Origin: JBEIGE01 sp040382055
GTDB lineage: Bacteria; Pseudomonadota; Gammaproteobacteria; Burkholderiales; Burkholderiaceae_C
Direction of reading: 5' to 3'
DNA: 47,224 nucleotides
Assembly (NCBI GenBank): GCA_040382055.1
Contig: JBEIGE010000024.1
Location: 1 to 47,224 of the forward strand
Made by a program: the position numbers and the translations under genes. The notes under the pieces are model-generated. The model ran no database searches and was not told the DNA's origin. It was given only the letters and a program-made list of their open reading frames with translations. This document shows, in pieces, positions 8,797 to 17,724 of this stretch; position 1 is the first letter of the stretch; each line of letters starts with the position of its first letter.

Positions 8797-9780
8797 CTAA
8801 AGCACCCGCCTGCGCGCAAACCGAACCACGGTCACCCCGGCCCGCGCCTGCCGCACTGAGGGCATCACCAGCACACAATCGTCATACGGCGTCGCCACGG
8901 GTTCGCCCTGGCCTGGGCCCTCGTGATGGCCAATCACGGTGCCAGCCTTGGCAAATACTTCAAGCCCCTGGTAAGGCGCCACAAAGCTAAAGCGTTCACT
9001 GCGCGCCACCACCGGGCCTGTGACATCAAGCGCCCACTGCTGCCTGGCATCGGGCAAACGCCAGCCCGGCAGTTTTTGTGCAGCTTGTTCTGGGCTGATC
9101 ACCCCTGAGAGCTGCAGAAAACGCACGCACTGGTCTTGCGCCACATCGCGGCTGGACGTGTCGCCATGAAAGCCGCATTCAATCAGCAGGGATTGGGTCT
9201 GGGGCGCTTGTTCGTCACTCAGCCCGAAGCGGCCGTAGTCGCGCATGCGCACGCCGTCTTTGTGGCCGGCATCAACCACCACATGCACAGGGTTACCCAT
9301 GGCTCGCGCCAATTGCTGGTTGCGTGGGTGTATGCCGGTCAGCAGCAAAGGAGCTGCGCGCTCGTGCATGCTGTGGATGTCCAGCAGCCAATCGGCCTGT
9401 TGCACCCAAGGACGCAGGGCTGCCGCGCGCTGTCGCTCCTGGGTGGTGAGCGCATCGATACGCGCATCAATCCACTGGCGATTAAAGTCTTCATCGACAA
9501 ATCGGGAGGCATCGTGCGTTGAAGCGTCAAATCGGTCAAAAGCAGCCAGGTTGCAAAAGGCCAGGGTCAGGCTGCCCTGTTCAGGCATCACACCGGCTTG
9601 CAGCAAACCCAGCAAGGCCCAGGCGCCACACAGTTCGTTGCCATGCACCAAGGCGCTGACCATCACGCAGCGCCCGGGCTTGCCGGAATCAAAATGCCAG
9701 ACGCCCTCGACGCCCGTATTGCCCTCTCGCCAAAGGCCCAGTTCAGGAGTAGGCAGGGTAAAGCGCAGGGGCTCGCTCAT
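8797..9780 (-). CDS. Succinylglutamate desuccinylase/aspartoacylase-family zinc hydrolase
   Basis: A 327-residue protein of the M14-like AstE/AspA family, which hydrolyse N-acyl amino acids with one zinc. The expected ligands are visible: H46 and E49 in ALVHGNELCG and H136 in LLDIHSMHE, with the substrate-binding N-R pair in DEDFNRQW (about 100-101) and a late Glu in SLLIECGFHGD. No arginine-succinyltransferase genes lie nearby, so a true AstE role is unlikely. It overlaps the upstream Bug receptor gene by 4 nt, which suggests that the receptor delivers its substrate or product. The exact substrate is unknown. Confidence 0.85.
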   Translation of the reverse strand: MSEPLRFTLPTPELGLWREGNTGVEGVWHFDSGKPGRCVMVSALVHGNELCGAWALLGLLQAGVMPEQGSLTLAFCNLAAFDRFDASTHDASRFVDEDFNRQWIDARIDALTTQERQRAAALRPWVQQADWLLDIHSMHERAAPLLLTGIHPRNQQLARAMGNPVHVVVDAGHKDGVRMRDYGRFGLSDEQAPQTQSLLIECGFHGDTSSRDVAQDQCVRFLQLSGVISPEQAAQKLPGWRLPDARQQWALDVTGPVVARSERFSFVAPYQGLEVFAKAGTVIGHHEGPGQGEPVATPYDDCVLVMPSVRQARAGVTVVRFARRRVL

Positions 9781-10769
9781 TCGCGGATCTTGGCGAAGTC
9801 CACAATCTTCTGGTACTTGGCCGTTTCTTCGCGCAGAAACTTGGGCATGTCCACATTCAGCGCTGAAATGGTAGAGCCACTGTCTTCGAGCTTTTTGCGC
9901 AAATCAGGCGACTGCAGGGCATCGGCCAGGGCTTTCTTCAGTCGGGTTGCAATGGGCTCGGGCAGGCCCTTCGGTGCCATCAACACAAACCAGCTGCCAA
10001 TGTCGGTGTCTTTGAGGCGCGGGGTTTCAGCCAGGGCAGGAATGTCGGGCGTGACGGCGGAGCGTTTTTTCTCCGTGGTGCCCAAAGCCACCAGCCGGCC
10101 GCTACGGATGTGCGGCAAGCCGCTGGAGAGCACGAACACACCAAACTCGATGTTGTTGCCCAACAGGTCATTGGCCAAGGGGGCCACACCGCGGTAGGGA
10201 ATGTGCGTCATGAACAGGCCGCTTTGCTCCTTGACCATTTCACCTGCCAGATGCAGTGAGGTGCCCACACCCGAGCTGCCATAGCTGAACTTGCCCGGGT
10301 TGGCGCGCACCAGCGTCATGAACTGGTCCACCGTTTTCACGCCGGTCTTTTGGGAAGCCACCAGCACCAGTGGCTGGGATGCGATCAAGCCTATTGGCGT
10401 GAAATCATTGAGTGTGTATTTCACCGAGGGAGAAACCAGCCTGCTGATGGCAACCTCGTTGTTTGCACCCACCAGCAAGGTGTAGCCATCAGGTGCTGCA
10501 CTGGCGACTTTTTGTGCCCCAATGGTGCCGCCGGCGCCACCCACGTTTTCTACCACCACCGTGACACCCAGAATTTTCGCCAGCTCTGCGGCCACCACAC
10601 GGCCGGTCAGATCCGTGCTGCCACCAGGCGGGTAGCCCACCACCACCGTGATGGGTTTGCTAGGGTAGACATCGGTTTGGGCAAGCACGATGGGGCTTGC
10701 TGCGATCATGCTGGCTCCCGTGAGCACGGCAAGGGTGATCGGTCGGGCTAGGAGTTTGACGAGGTTCAT
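9777..10769 (-). CDS. TctC/Bug-family periplasmic solute receptor
   Basis: A 330-residue exported receptor of the tripartite tricarboxylate transporter (TctC, Bug) family. The ATG at 10769 is chosen because an AAGGA Shine-Dalgarno sequence sits 6 nt upstream; a longer reading from 10820 would bury the signal peptide. The signal peptide ends near PIVLAQTDVYP. The family ligand-site blocks YPSKPITVVVGYPPGGSTD and NVGGAGGTIG are present. No TctA or TctB membrane subunit is nearby, as is usual for the expanded Bug families of Burkholderiales. It is translationally coupled to the aspartoacylase-like gene and lies downstream of a LysR gene. Confidence 0.9.
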   Translation of the reverse strand: MNLVKLLARPITLAVLTGASMIAASPIVLAQTDVYPSKPITVVVGYPPGGSTDLTGRVVAAELAKILGVTVVVENVGGAGGTIGAQKVASAAPDGYTLLVGANNEVAISRLVSPSVKYTLNDFTPIGLIASQPLVLVASQKTGVKTVDQFMTLVRANPGKFSYGSSGVGTSLHLAGEMVKEQSGLFMTHIPYRGVAPLANDLLGNNIEFGVFVLSSGLPHIRSGRLVALGTTEKKRSAVTPDIPALAETPRLKDTDIGSWFVLMAPKGLPEPIATRLKKALADALQSPDLRKKLEDSGSTISALNVDMPKFLREETAKYQKIVDFAKIRE

Positions 10770-10886
10770 GCGGCATCCTTGGGTTTGATTCAGGCGTGGT
10801 GATTTATCCAGACGTCTCAATTATGAAGATAGGGGTCACCGGATCTTGTGCCAAATCGGCATGCCATGGTGCAATAATGGCACCGC

Positions 10887-11783
10887 CTAACGATTGGCAA
10901 ACTCCTGCCAGACCCGTTCAGCCGCAGGGCTTAAACGTCGTTTGGGACGGTACAGACGTACATCAAACCCCACCTCCATGCGTTTGTCCCCCGCCAAGGC
11001 CAAGCGTCCACTCTTGCAATCGGCATGCACCATGGACCAAGGCAACCAGGCAACGCCCACCCCGTTGAGGACGTACTCATAAAGCGCATCTGCCGAATCG
11101 CACTCCAGTCGATGCAAAAGATCGGGGGCGTGCGGGTTTTTCGATAAATGATCGGCCACAAGTCGGCCCAGTGCCAGCTCTTGCGAATAAGCCAGATAAG
11201 GCGTAGCCGATTCACTCAAGTGATATACAGGCTGGCCTTGCGCATTGGTGCGTACCACGGGCACCAGCTTGTCTGATGCCAGGGTGAGATGCATGAATTG
11301 GCGCGCATCCAGGCGAATTGCCAGCAAAGCATGGTGGTACACCAAAGAAAAATCGGCCTCGAAGCGTTCGAGCAGTAGAACTGTTTGCGCCAATGCGCGG
11401 GTCAGGATTCTCAGCTCAGCCCGGCATTCGAGCAAGGTCGGGTTCAGGCGCACCAGCCAGTCGGCCATCAGGGTCCTGGCCAAGGTGCGACCCGTGGCCA
11501 GCGTCACCGTTTTTCCTCCCCGCTCCGTCTGGCTGCGAATTTCCTCGCGTGCACTCTCCAGATCACGCAGCATGGCCTGGGCTGTCTCCAGAAACAGATC
11601 TCCAGCCGCTGTAAGCCTGACGGGGCTGATCCCTCGCTCTACCAGCGGGGCACCTGCCCAAGCTTCAAGAGCCTTGATTCGACGCCCAAAAGCAGGATGG
11701 GTCACATGGCACAGCTCCGCAGCCCTGGCAAAGCTACGGGTTTGGGCCAGAGCCACGAAATCTTCAAGCCATTTGCTTTGCAT
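10887..11783 (-). CDS. LysR-family transcriptional regulator
   Basis: A 298-residue LysR-type regulator. The ATG at 11783 (MQSKWLEDFVALAQTRSF) gives the normal distance to the winged helix-turn-helix, whose recognition region is RAAELCHVTHPAFGRRIKALE (about residues 19-39). The TTG at 11831 would add 16 residues and is less likely. An effector-binding domain of periplasmic-binding-protein type fills about residues 90-298. It lies upstream of, and in the same direction as, the Bug receptor and metallohydrolase genes, with a 117-nt gap. It probably controls them, although a divergent target is absent. Confidence 0.9.
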   Translation of the reverse strand: MQSKWLEDFVALAQTRSFARAAELCHVTHPAFGRRIKALEAWAGAPLVERGISPVRLTAAGDLFLETAQAMLRDLESAREEIRSQTERGGKTVTLATGRTLARTLMADWLVRLNPTLLECRAELRILTRALAQTVLLLERFEADFSLVYHHALLAIRLDARQFMHLTLASDKLVPVVRTNAQGQPVYHLSESATPYLAYSQELALGRLVADHLSKNPHAPDLLHRLECDSADALYEYVLNGVGVAWLPWSMVHADCKSGRLALAGDKRMEVGFDVRLYRPKRRLSPAAERVWQEFANR

Positions 11784-11941
11784 AGACGGTAAGGTGCTCA
11801 CACTCTCCGGGAATTCCAAGGTTGCAAGCAAAGGGCAAAGTTGAGGTCACAGCTTGAGTATCGTACCTTGACTATTCGTCAGAGCCCCGCCCATTCAACG
11901 TTGGCCTGAGGTGGTCTTTTCTTCACTTTCGAGAAGCTAAT

Positions 11942-11986
11942 TATAAAATAGTCGCGACTTTTTGATGTTTTTATATAAAATAGTCG
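11942..11986 (+). repeat. Two direct repeats TATAAAATAGTCG before the ATPase gene
   Basis: The 13-mer TATAAAATAGTCG occurs at 11942-11954 and again at 11974-11986, exactly 32 bp apart, or about three helical turns. The second copy ends one base before the ATG at 11988. The first copy runs into a 10-bp palindrome AGTCGCGACT at 11950-11959. TATAAAAT of the second copy (11974-11981) has the shape of a -10 box, which would put transcription start almost at the ATG. An operator role is inference. Confidence 0.6.
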
Positions 11987-11987
11987 G

Positions 11988-13130
11988 ATGAATCGTTATC
12001 TTGATGCTGCTATCCAAGGCGACCTGGGCAAAAAAATGGTGTTTGTCACCGGGCCACGTCAGGTCGGCAAAACCACGTTGAGCACCATGCTGCTGGCCAA
12101 GCAGAGCGGACAATATTTGAACTACGACGTGGCTGAAGATCGCGCGGTCATCATGCGCCAGAGCTGGCTTCCACAAGCCAGGTTGCTGGTTTTAGACGAA
12201 ATCCACAAGATGCCAAAGTGGAAAAACTGGCTCAAGGGCGTGGTCGACGGCAAGCCAGTTCAGCAGCAGTTGCTGGTGACTGGCAGCGCGCGCTTGGACA
12301 CCTTTCGTCAAGCTGGCGAGTCTTTGGCGGGGCGGTTTTTTTCATGGCGACTTCACCCGGTGTCCGTGCGCGAATGGCGCTTGCACACCGGCGCTAGCGC
12401 GGACGATGCGCTCACCCACCTGCTTGCACGCGGCGGCTTTCCTGAGCCTTGTTTGGCCCCCAGCGATGATGAAGCGCAGCGATGGCGGAAGCAGTATTTT
12501 GACGGGCTCATCCGCAACGATGTGCTTGAATTTTCCCGGCTCTACGAGCTCACCGCGATGCGTCTGTTTACCGACCTGTTGCGACAGCGAGTCGGCTCAC
12601 CGCTCTCATTGGCCTCAATGGCGCGCGACCTGAACGTCTCGCCCATCACCCTCAAACGCTACCTCGAAATTCTGGAGGCGCTCTACATCGTTTTCGTTGT
12701 GCGCCCCTGGCATCACAACATTGCACGCGCTACGCTACAAGCACCCAAGGTGTATTTTTTCGACACGGGCTTGGTACAGGGAGATGAAGGCATCCGGTTT
12801 GAAAATCTGGTGGCATGCCACCTGCTCAAACAAGTGCATTGGCAGCAGGACGCGCTGGGAAAAGAGGTGGATCTGCATTACGTACGTACCAAAGACGGCG
12901 CAGAAGTTGATTTTTGCCTGAGCCAAAAAACCCCAGAAGGCGACACATTGACACACCTGATCGAGTGCAAGCTGAGCGAGACCAAGCCACACCGCGCGCT
13001 GGTCCGGTTTGCTCAGCAATGGGCAGACGCGGACGCGATACAAGTGGTGCGCAATCTGCGTATTGATCAAGCCTTTGGCCGGGTTCAAGTCCGGCAGGCG
13101 GCCCCTTGGCTGCAAGGACTGGACGCCTGA
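11988..13130 (+). CDS. AAA_14 ATPase with C-terminal DUF4143 domain
   Basis: A 380-residue protein of the widespread, poorly understood ATP-binding AAA_14/DUF4143 family. Walker A is GPRQVGKTT (residues 22-30) and Walker B is LLVLDEIHK (66-74). A sensor-like TGSAR motif follows, and then a winged-helix region. The C-terminal DUF4143 domain carries EVDFCLSQ and LIECKLSE, the D...ExK pattern of a nuclease-like fold; whether it cleaves DNA is not known. There is no room for a ribosome-binding site before the ATG, as an upstream repeat ends one base earlier. It is a single-gene unit, convergent with the next operon. Such genes are scattered and multi-copy, suggesting horizontal spread. Confidence 0.88.
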   Translation: MNRYLDAAIQGDLGKKMVFVTGPRQVGKTTLSTMLLAKQSGQYLNYDVAEDRAVIMRQSWLPQARLLVLDEIHKMPKWKNWLKGVVDGKPVQQQLLVTGSARLDTFRQAGESLAGRFFSWRLHPVSVREWRLHTGASADDALTHLLARGGFPEPCLAPSDDEAQRWRKQYFDGLIRNDVLEFSRLYELTAMRLFTDLLRQRVGSPLSLASMARDLNVSPITLKRYLEILEALYIVFVVRPWHHNIARATLQAPKVYFFDTGLVQGDEGIRFENLVACHLLKQVHWQQDALGKEVDLHYVRTKDGAEVDFCLSQKTPEGDTLTHLIECKLSETKPHRALVRFAQQWADADAIQVVRNLRIDQAFGRVQVRQAAPWLQGLDA

Positions 13131-13277
13131 AACCGGCCATGCCCTGTTACGGGCCGGGCATTGCGCGGGTGGCCACCGCAGCGCCGCCTTGCGCTCCCAC
13201 GCCTGGAATCAGCAGGGGACAACTTTACTGGGGCAAACGTATCAACGCCACTTCAATTCGCATGTGTCTGCGACGGT

Positions 13278-13874
13278 TCAACGCACCAGTCGAATAAAAA
13301 ATTTGCTGGTCTTGCTGGACACGAAATCCTCTCCGTTGTAGGTATTGACTATCCAGGCAGAATCGACCGTCGCCCGGTTGGGCGAACTGCTCCAAAACCA
13401 GGCCCCAGGGTCGTTTCGGAACCAGTTGGTATTGAGTGCCGGACGGAAACAGGAGCGGTCGGGCAGAGAGTACAACTCTGCGTGGCTTGGCAATCGCCAG
13501 GCCAAAGCGCCAGCGACCGCACTGGGCGTGGCATTGCGCGCAAGCTCCAGTGCCTCGGTCCAGGTTGCGATCTGGGCACTGGTCAAGGAGCCGCTCATTT
13601 GGCATGTTTGCACTGCATCGTTCCACACCATGCCCATGGCGCAGCGCTGCCAGACCAATCCGGTGCGAATGTCGCGTACTTCACTGTTCACAGGAACTGC
13701 ATTCAGAACAATCTCGTAACGACTGTCCGGGCGCTCACGCGGCATGAACGGGGAACAGACCTGCTGAGACAGCGCCCAAAACGGGACCCAAGCCACACCA
13801 AGCACGATGGCGCACCGCATGCCAAATCTGCGAACAGACCTGCCACAACATGCGTTGAACGAAAAATAATTCAT
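13278..13874 (-). CDS. Small exported DUF1566 (Lcl C-terminal domain) protein
   Basis: A 198-residue protein with a hydrophobic N-terminal segment (about residues 19-37, MRCAIVLGVAWVPFWALSQ) that is probably a signal peptide, followed by one DUF1566/Lcl C-terminal domain. Family marks are TGLVWQRCAMGMVW, WRLPSHAEL and AWFWSSSPN, plus the ending FIRLVR. The ATG at 13874 overlaps the stop of the preceding lipoprotein gene (ATGA), which decides the start. DUF1566 relates to a C-type-lectin-like fold in surface adhesins; binding partners here are unknown. It has the same end (IRLVR) as the lipoprotein's own DUF1566 domain and may be a duplicate of it. Confidence 0.82.
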   Translation of the reverse strand: MNYFSFNACCGRSVRRFGMRCAIVLGVAWVPFWALSQQVCSPFMPRERPDSRYEIVLNAVPVNSEVRDIRTGLVWQRCAMGMVWNDAVQTCQMSGSLTSAQIATWTEALELARNATPSAVAGALAWRLPSHAELYSLPDRSCFRPALNTNWFRNDPGAWFWSSSPNRATVDSAWIVNTYNGEDFVSSKTSKFFIRLVR

Positions 13875-16243
13875 AGGCCTGAGCGAACCAGACGAATCGG
13901 ATACGCCGCATTCTTGGTATCGAAGAAGTCATCGCCGAGGGTAAAACTGATGCCCCACGCGCTCTGCGGATCACTCACATCTGAAGACCCACTCCAGTGG
14001 TAGCCCGATGAGGTGTTTGGGAAAAACGCACCGTCAACCGCTGGTGCAAGGGTAGAACCCGTATGAGCCATGTTGCGCAGCTCCTCGCGCGTGGGCATTC
14101 GCCAATCTCTGAAGCCACACAGGGCTTGGCCGGGTGGCAATTGATTGACCGCCAAACGGTACGCCTGCGTGTTGCAAGCGGCACCTGACAGGCCGATGCA
14201 ACTGCCGCCGACCTCGAGACCCGGGAAGCCGCCGTTGCTGGCGGTTTGGTCGTTGTACCAAGTGTATTGAAACAGGTAGTGGCGCAGATGGCTGGCATCG
14301 TTGCGCTTGACCTCCCAGAACAAGCCCGTGTTGTTGTCACGCACACAGTCCCACCGGGTGCCAGCTGCCGCAGAGCCGGACTCCGACCAGATACCCGTTT
14401 GCACAGCAAGTGGCTGGCCATCAGGCCCCAGCTTGGTGAAGTCAAAGCCGGCTACGCCAGCGCCGGTCTTGTTCAGGGTCCTGGCCAGCGCCTGCGCATC
14501 ACGGCCAAACCATGCGTCCTGCACCGTGCCCCACAACTTGCTGAGCCAGTTGACGGTGGAGCACACCGCAAAATTGACCCAGGTGGTGTTGGTGAGATTG
14601 GTGCACCAGCTCACGCCGGTGTCATTAATCAGGCCGGTGGGCGCAAAGCTTTGAACCGTCAACTGCAACCCGTAGGAACCCGTACCGCCTAGGTCGTCCT
14701 GCACGACCAACTCCACGGAATAGGTGCCGGGTGTGTCATAACGGTGTCGCTGGATATCCGGCGTGGTACTGGACCGGATGGTGCCATCGCCAAGTTTCCA
14801 TTTGTACAGGACGATCTGTCCGTCCGCATCGGTGCTACCCGAGGGGTTGAAAGTAACCTCCTGACCACTGATGGGCCCAGACAGGTTGGCCGCCACCAGA
14901 GCCTTTGGGGCAACATTGGGCGGTGGGCTATTTGAAATTTTGAGTTCAATCTCGGCAACATGGCTAGCACCATCGTTGTCAACCACCGTCAGTTTGGCAG
15001 TGTAGGTTCCTGCAGCGGCGTAGGTATGCGCCACGGGGCTGGGCGCGCTGGTTTGCACAGCAGTACCGTCTCCAAAATTCCATTGATACGAGGTAATCGT
15101 CCCGTCGGAGTCGATTGAGCCTGTGGGCAAAAAGCCAAGTTCGGACTGCGTCTCGAGCACACCCGAGACGGCGATGGACGCCACTGGCGGCGCATTCAGG
15201 CGAACCTGGATTTCCTGGGTAGCTGTCGACGTAGCTCCCCCGTTGTCGGTCAGGCTCAGGCGCACTGTTTTTGCGCCTGCGCTGGCAAAGGTGTGCGGCA
15301 CGGGCGCAGGCGAGGTGCGCTCCAGCAGGGTGCCATCACCAAAGTCCCAATCAAACCGAAGAATCGTTCCGTCAACATCCTTGCTGCCTACAGCGCTAAA
15401 AGTAATGGGTTTACCCACGATGGTAGATGTCTGTGCAGCATTGAGCACGGCTGTCGGTGGGATGTTGGCTGGTGGATCCACCGTGATTTGCGTGCTGGCA
15501 GTCTGCGTCAAGCCTTTTGCATCCTCGGCAGTCAGGGTCACCTTAAACACACCAGCCGCCGCGTAGGTGTGCGAAATCGGTCCGGGCTGGGACTGGGATT
15601 TCTCCGCGCTGCCGTCACCAAAATCCCAGCGCAAGGTGCTCAACTCACCCTCAGGGTCGGTTGAATTGGCACTGCTAAAGACCAACTCCTGGCCGGACAC
15701 AAGCGCCGAAGACGGCAGGTTCAGCTTAGCCACCGGCGGGAGGTTGCTGGGCGCGGGCTTGGCCATCACGGTCACGAATGAAAAACTGCTGATGCTTGCC
15801 ACCAAGGTGTTGCCCACGGTGGTGACCGGCGTGATCTCGATAAAGGTGCCCCCAGGCTGCGCCTTGAACAGGCCCATCGTAGCGCCCGCGGGAACTTGCG
15901 CCGGGTTGAACGGAACCCAGACCGTCACCGGCACGCTGAAGGTCGTTCCGTGCGGCTCGAAACTGAAGATCGTCCCTACTTTGGCGGCGCCCGTGGGTAA
16001 AGCAGGCACGACCAGCTCGGCCACTGGCGTCACAGAAATTGTTGTGGACTGTTGCACTGCACCAGCTGGTACGGTTAACTGCATTCCGGAGCTGCTGACC
16101 AGCGACCCGCCCTTGGCTTCTATGGTGCCTGAAACGGTGTTTGCCTGCCCGCCGGAGCCCCCTGCCCCACCGCCGCCTCCACCAGCCCCGCAAGCGCACA
16201 GCAGGACAGCTATTGCGGCCAAAAGCAGACGTACGCGCTTCAA
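13871..16243 (-). CDS. Lipoprotein with ZU5, four PKD domains and C-terminal DUF1566
   Basis: A 790-residue modular surface protein. It starts at a TTG that overlaps the DUF1501 stop as TTGA. A signal sequence with lipobox LCAC (probable lipidated C18) is followed by a Gly run, a ZU5-like domain (about 36-155, GTIEAKGGSLVSSSG), four PKD domains (about 165-255, 258-347, 348-437 and 442-530), each with a W-x-FGDG or related motif, and a DUF1566 domain (about 545-790) with WRMPTREEL and YHWSGSSD. PKD repeats act as rigid stalks or ligand-binding modules, so the likely picture is an outer-membrane-anchored adhesin or scaffold. The function is unknown. Confidence 0.85.
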   Translation of the reverse strand: MKRVRLLLAAIAVLLCACGAGGGGGGAGGSGGQANTVSGTIEAKGGSLVSSSGMQLTVPAGAVQQSTTISVTPVAELVVPALPTGAAKVGTIFSFEPHGTTFSVPVTVWVPFNPAQVPAGATMGLFKAQPGGTFIEITPVTTVGNTLVASISSFSFVTVMAKPAPSNLPPVAKLNLPSSALVSGQELVFSSANSTDPEGELSTLRWDFGDGSAEKSQSQPGPISHTYAAAGVFKVTLTAEDAKGLTQTASTQITVDPPANIPPTAVLNAAQTSTIVGKPITFSAVGSKDVDGTILRFDWDFGDGTLLERTSPAPVPHTFASAGAKTVRLSLTDNGGATSTATQEIQVRLNAPPVASIAVSGVLETQSELGFLPTGSIDSDGTITSYQWNFGDGTAVQTSAPSPVAHTYAAAGTYTAKLTVVDNDGASHVAEIELKISNSPPPNVAPKALVAANLSGPISGQEVTFNPSGSTDADGQIVLYKWKLGDGTIRSSTTPDIQRHRYDTPGTYSVELVVQDDLGGTGSYGLQLTVQSFAPTGLINDTGVSWCTNLTNTTWVNFAVCSTVNWLSKLWGTVQDAWFGRDAQALARTLNKTGAGVAGFDFTKLGPDGQPLAVQTGIWSESGSAAAGTRWDCVRDNNTGLFWEVKRNDASHLRHYLFQYTWYNDQTASNGGFPGLEVGGSCIGLSGAACNTQAYRLAVNQLPPGQALCGFRDWRMPTREELRNMAHTGSTLAPAVDGAFFPNTSSGYHWSGSSDVSDPQSAWGISFTLGDDFFDTKNAAYPIRLVRSGL

Positions 16244-17706
16244 CCCAAAAACCCCAGATTGACCGGGTAGTCAGAGCGCCCGAAGTGAACGATGTTGGGC
16301 ATGACCTGCGACAGATCCGCCGCCGGCACACCAAACCACAGCGCCATGGTGGCTGCCATTTGATCGACCGATGTGCTGGGCAACAGTGAGCCCGCACCGA
16401 TGTGCCACTGGTCTTCCGCCGCACCGCTGTTGGTGATGCTCACCGGGGGTGGTCGGCCGTAAATTTTGCAACCATGCACTGCGCCGCCAACCACAAAGTG
16501 GTGGTTGCCCCAGCCGTGGTCGGAACCGTCGCCGTTGGAGGTGAGCGTTCTGCCGAATTCGGAGGCGGTGAACAAGGTGACCTTGTCAGCAATACCAAGC
16601 TGGCTCATCGCCCCCTGAAATGCAGTGATGCCTGCGCTGAGCACATCCAGGTTGCTGGACTGCTGGCTAATCAACTTGTCATGCAAGTCATAGCCACCCG
16701 GCGCGGTCACATAAAAAACCTGACGCTTCACACCCAGAATGTCACGCGCCGCAATCAGCCGCGCAACGACACGCAGCTGGCTCGCCAGCGAATTGCCAGT
16801 GACTGGGAACTGGGAGAAAGGCGGCGTGTTTTCCGGCGCTGAGGCTAGGGCCTGATCGATCTTGGCTTTCGCATCCAGCGACCGGGCCGTGACCTGGGTG
16901 TATTCGTTTTCAAAGAGATGGTTGGAGGCCTGTTGCACCAGGTTGGTGAACGCGCTCTTGACGGAAGCCGAGTTGTACATCGTGCTCGCGGTCAAGCTGG
17001 TAGAAAAAGACAGCCCGCCGGTGCCCATCCGTAAGGGAAAGGCTTCCCGCCCGGACAAAAATACCGCATTGCCACTGATGGACATGCAGGTGAACATCGC
17101 GTTGGTGTTGCTGTCTTGCGCCAGGTCGGCAAGGCTTCCGCCCCAGCCGACGACAGAGCCTTCTGGAGAGGACGAAAGCCAGATCGACGTCTGGTCGTTG
17201 TGTGACTGCAATTTCGGCGGGAGAGGGTACAGCACGCGGTTGTTGCTAGCGATATCGCGCCGAGTCAAAGGGACCACCAGCGGCCCCACGTTGAGCAATA
17301 CAGCCGCATTTCCCGCATGAAAGAGCGAGGCCATGCCGGTCATCTTGGGGTGTAGCGCATACTGCCGACCCGCAGGCAGCGGGTTCTGGGGGTTCAACAG
17401 CGTGGCATTGAGCGAGTCGCGCGCCAACGCAATGCCGCCTGCGGTGCGCTCAGGCCCGCCCTCGCGCACCGCACTGTAGAGGTCGTAGCTGGCGTTGTCG
17501 TAGGTCACCACGGTATTTGCATAGTCCGACCCACCGCCCATGTAAACGCATACCAGTGCCTTGTAGTCGGTCGCGCCGAAGGCAGCGGCTTCGCCAATGG
17601 CAGCCAAGTTAAGCGCGGTGGGCAGTGCCGCGCCGGTCAGGGCAAGCTGGGAGCTGCGCTGCAAAAACGCGCGGCGGCTCAAAAGGTCAGGGCGCAGGTA
17701 ATGCAT
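16240..17706 (-). CDS. DUF1501 protein with Tat signal
   Basis: A 488-residue protein with a twin-arginine signal peptide (SRRAFLQ near residues 10-16, then a hydrophobic stretch ending at about AAAFG), so it is exported folded. The DUF1501 family is distantly related to the alkaline phosphatase/sulfatase superfamily. Family blocks are VCVYMGGGSDYANTVV near the mature start and FTASEFGRTLTSNGDGSDHGWG, followed by HHFVVGG. DUF1501 genes are commonly paired with DUF1800 genes, as here (18 nt downstream of the DUF1800 stop). The substrate and activity are unknown. Its stop overlaps the next gene's start. Confidence 0.9.
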   Translation of the reverse strand: MHYLRPDLLSRRAFLQRSSQLALTGAALPTALNLAAIGEAAAFGATDYKALVCVYMGGGSDYANTVVTYDNASYDLYSAVREGGPERTAGGIALARDSLNATLLNPQNPLPAGRQYALHPKMTGMASLFHAGNAAVLLNVGPLVVPLTRRDIASNNRVLYPLPPKLQSHNDQTSIWLSSSPEGSVVGWGGSLADLAQDSNTNAMFTCMSISGNAVFLSGREAFPLRMGTGGLSFSTSLTASTMYNSASVKSAFTNLVQQASNHLFENEYTQVTARSLDAKAKIDQALASAPENTPPFSQFPVTGNSLASQLRVVARLIAARDILGVKRQVFYVTAPGGYDLHDKLISQQSSNLDVLSAGITAFQGAMSQLGIADKVTLFTASEFGRTLTSNGDGSDHGWGNHHFVVGGAVHGCKIYGRPPPVSITNSGAAEDQWHIGAGSLLPSTSVDQMAATMALWFGVPAADLSQVMPNIVHFGRSDYPVNLGFLG

Positions 17707-17724
17707 AAAGTTCTTGGTGCTGTG

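Noticed and set aside
10862..10882. TGCCAT-N9-ATGGCA hairpin after the LysR gene
   Set aside because: Short stem with no T-run on either strand; not convincing as a terminator or operator.
13139..13161. ATGCCC-N11-GGGCAT inverted repeat after the DUF4143 ATPase gene
   Set aside because: Six-base arms and no T-run; likely chance.
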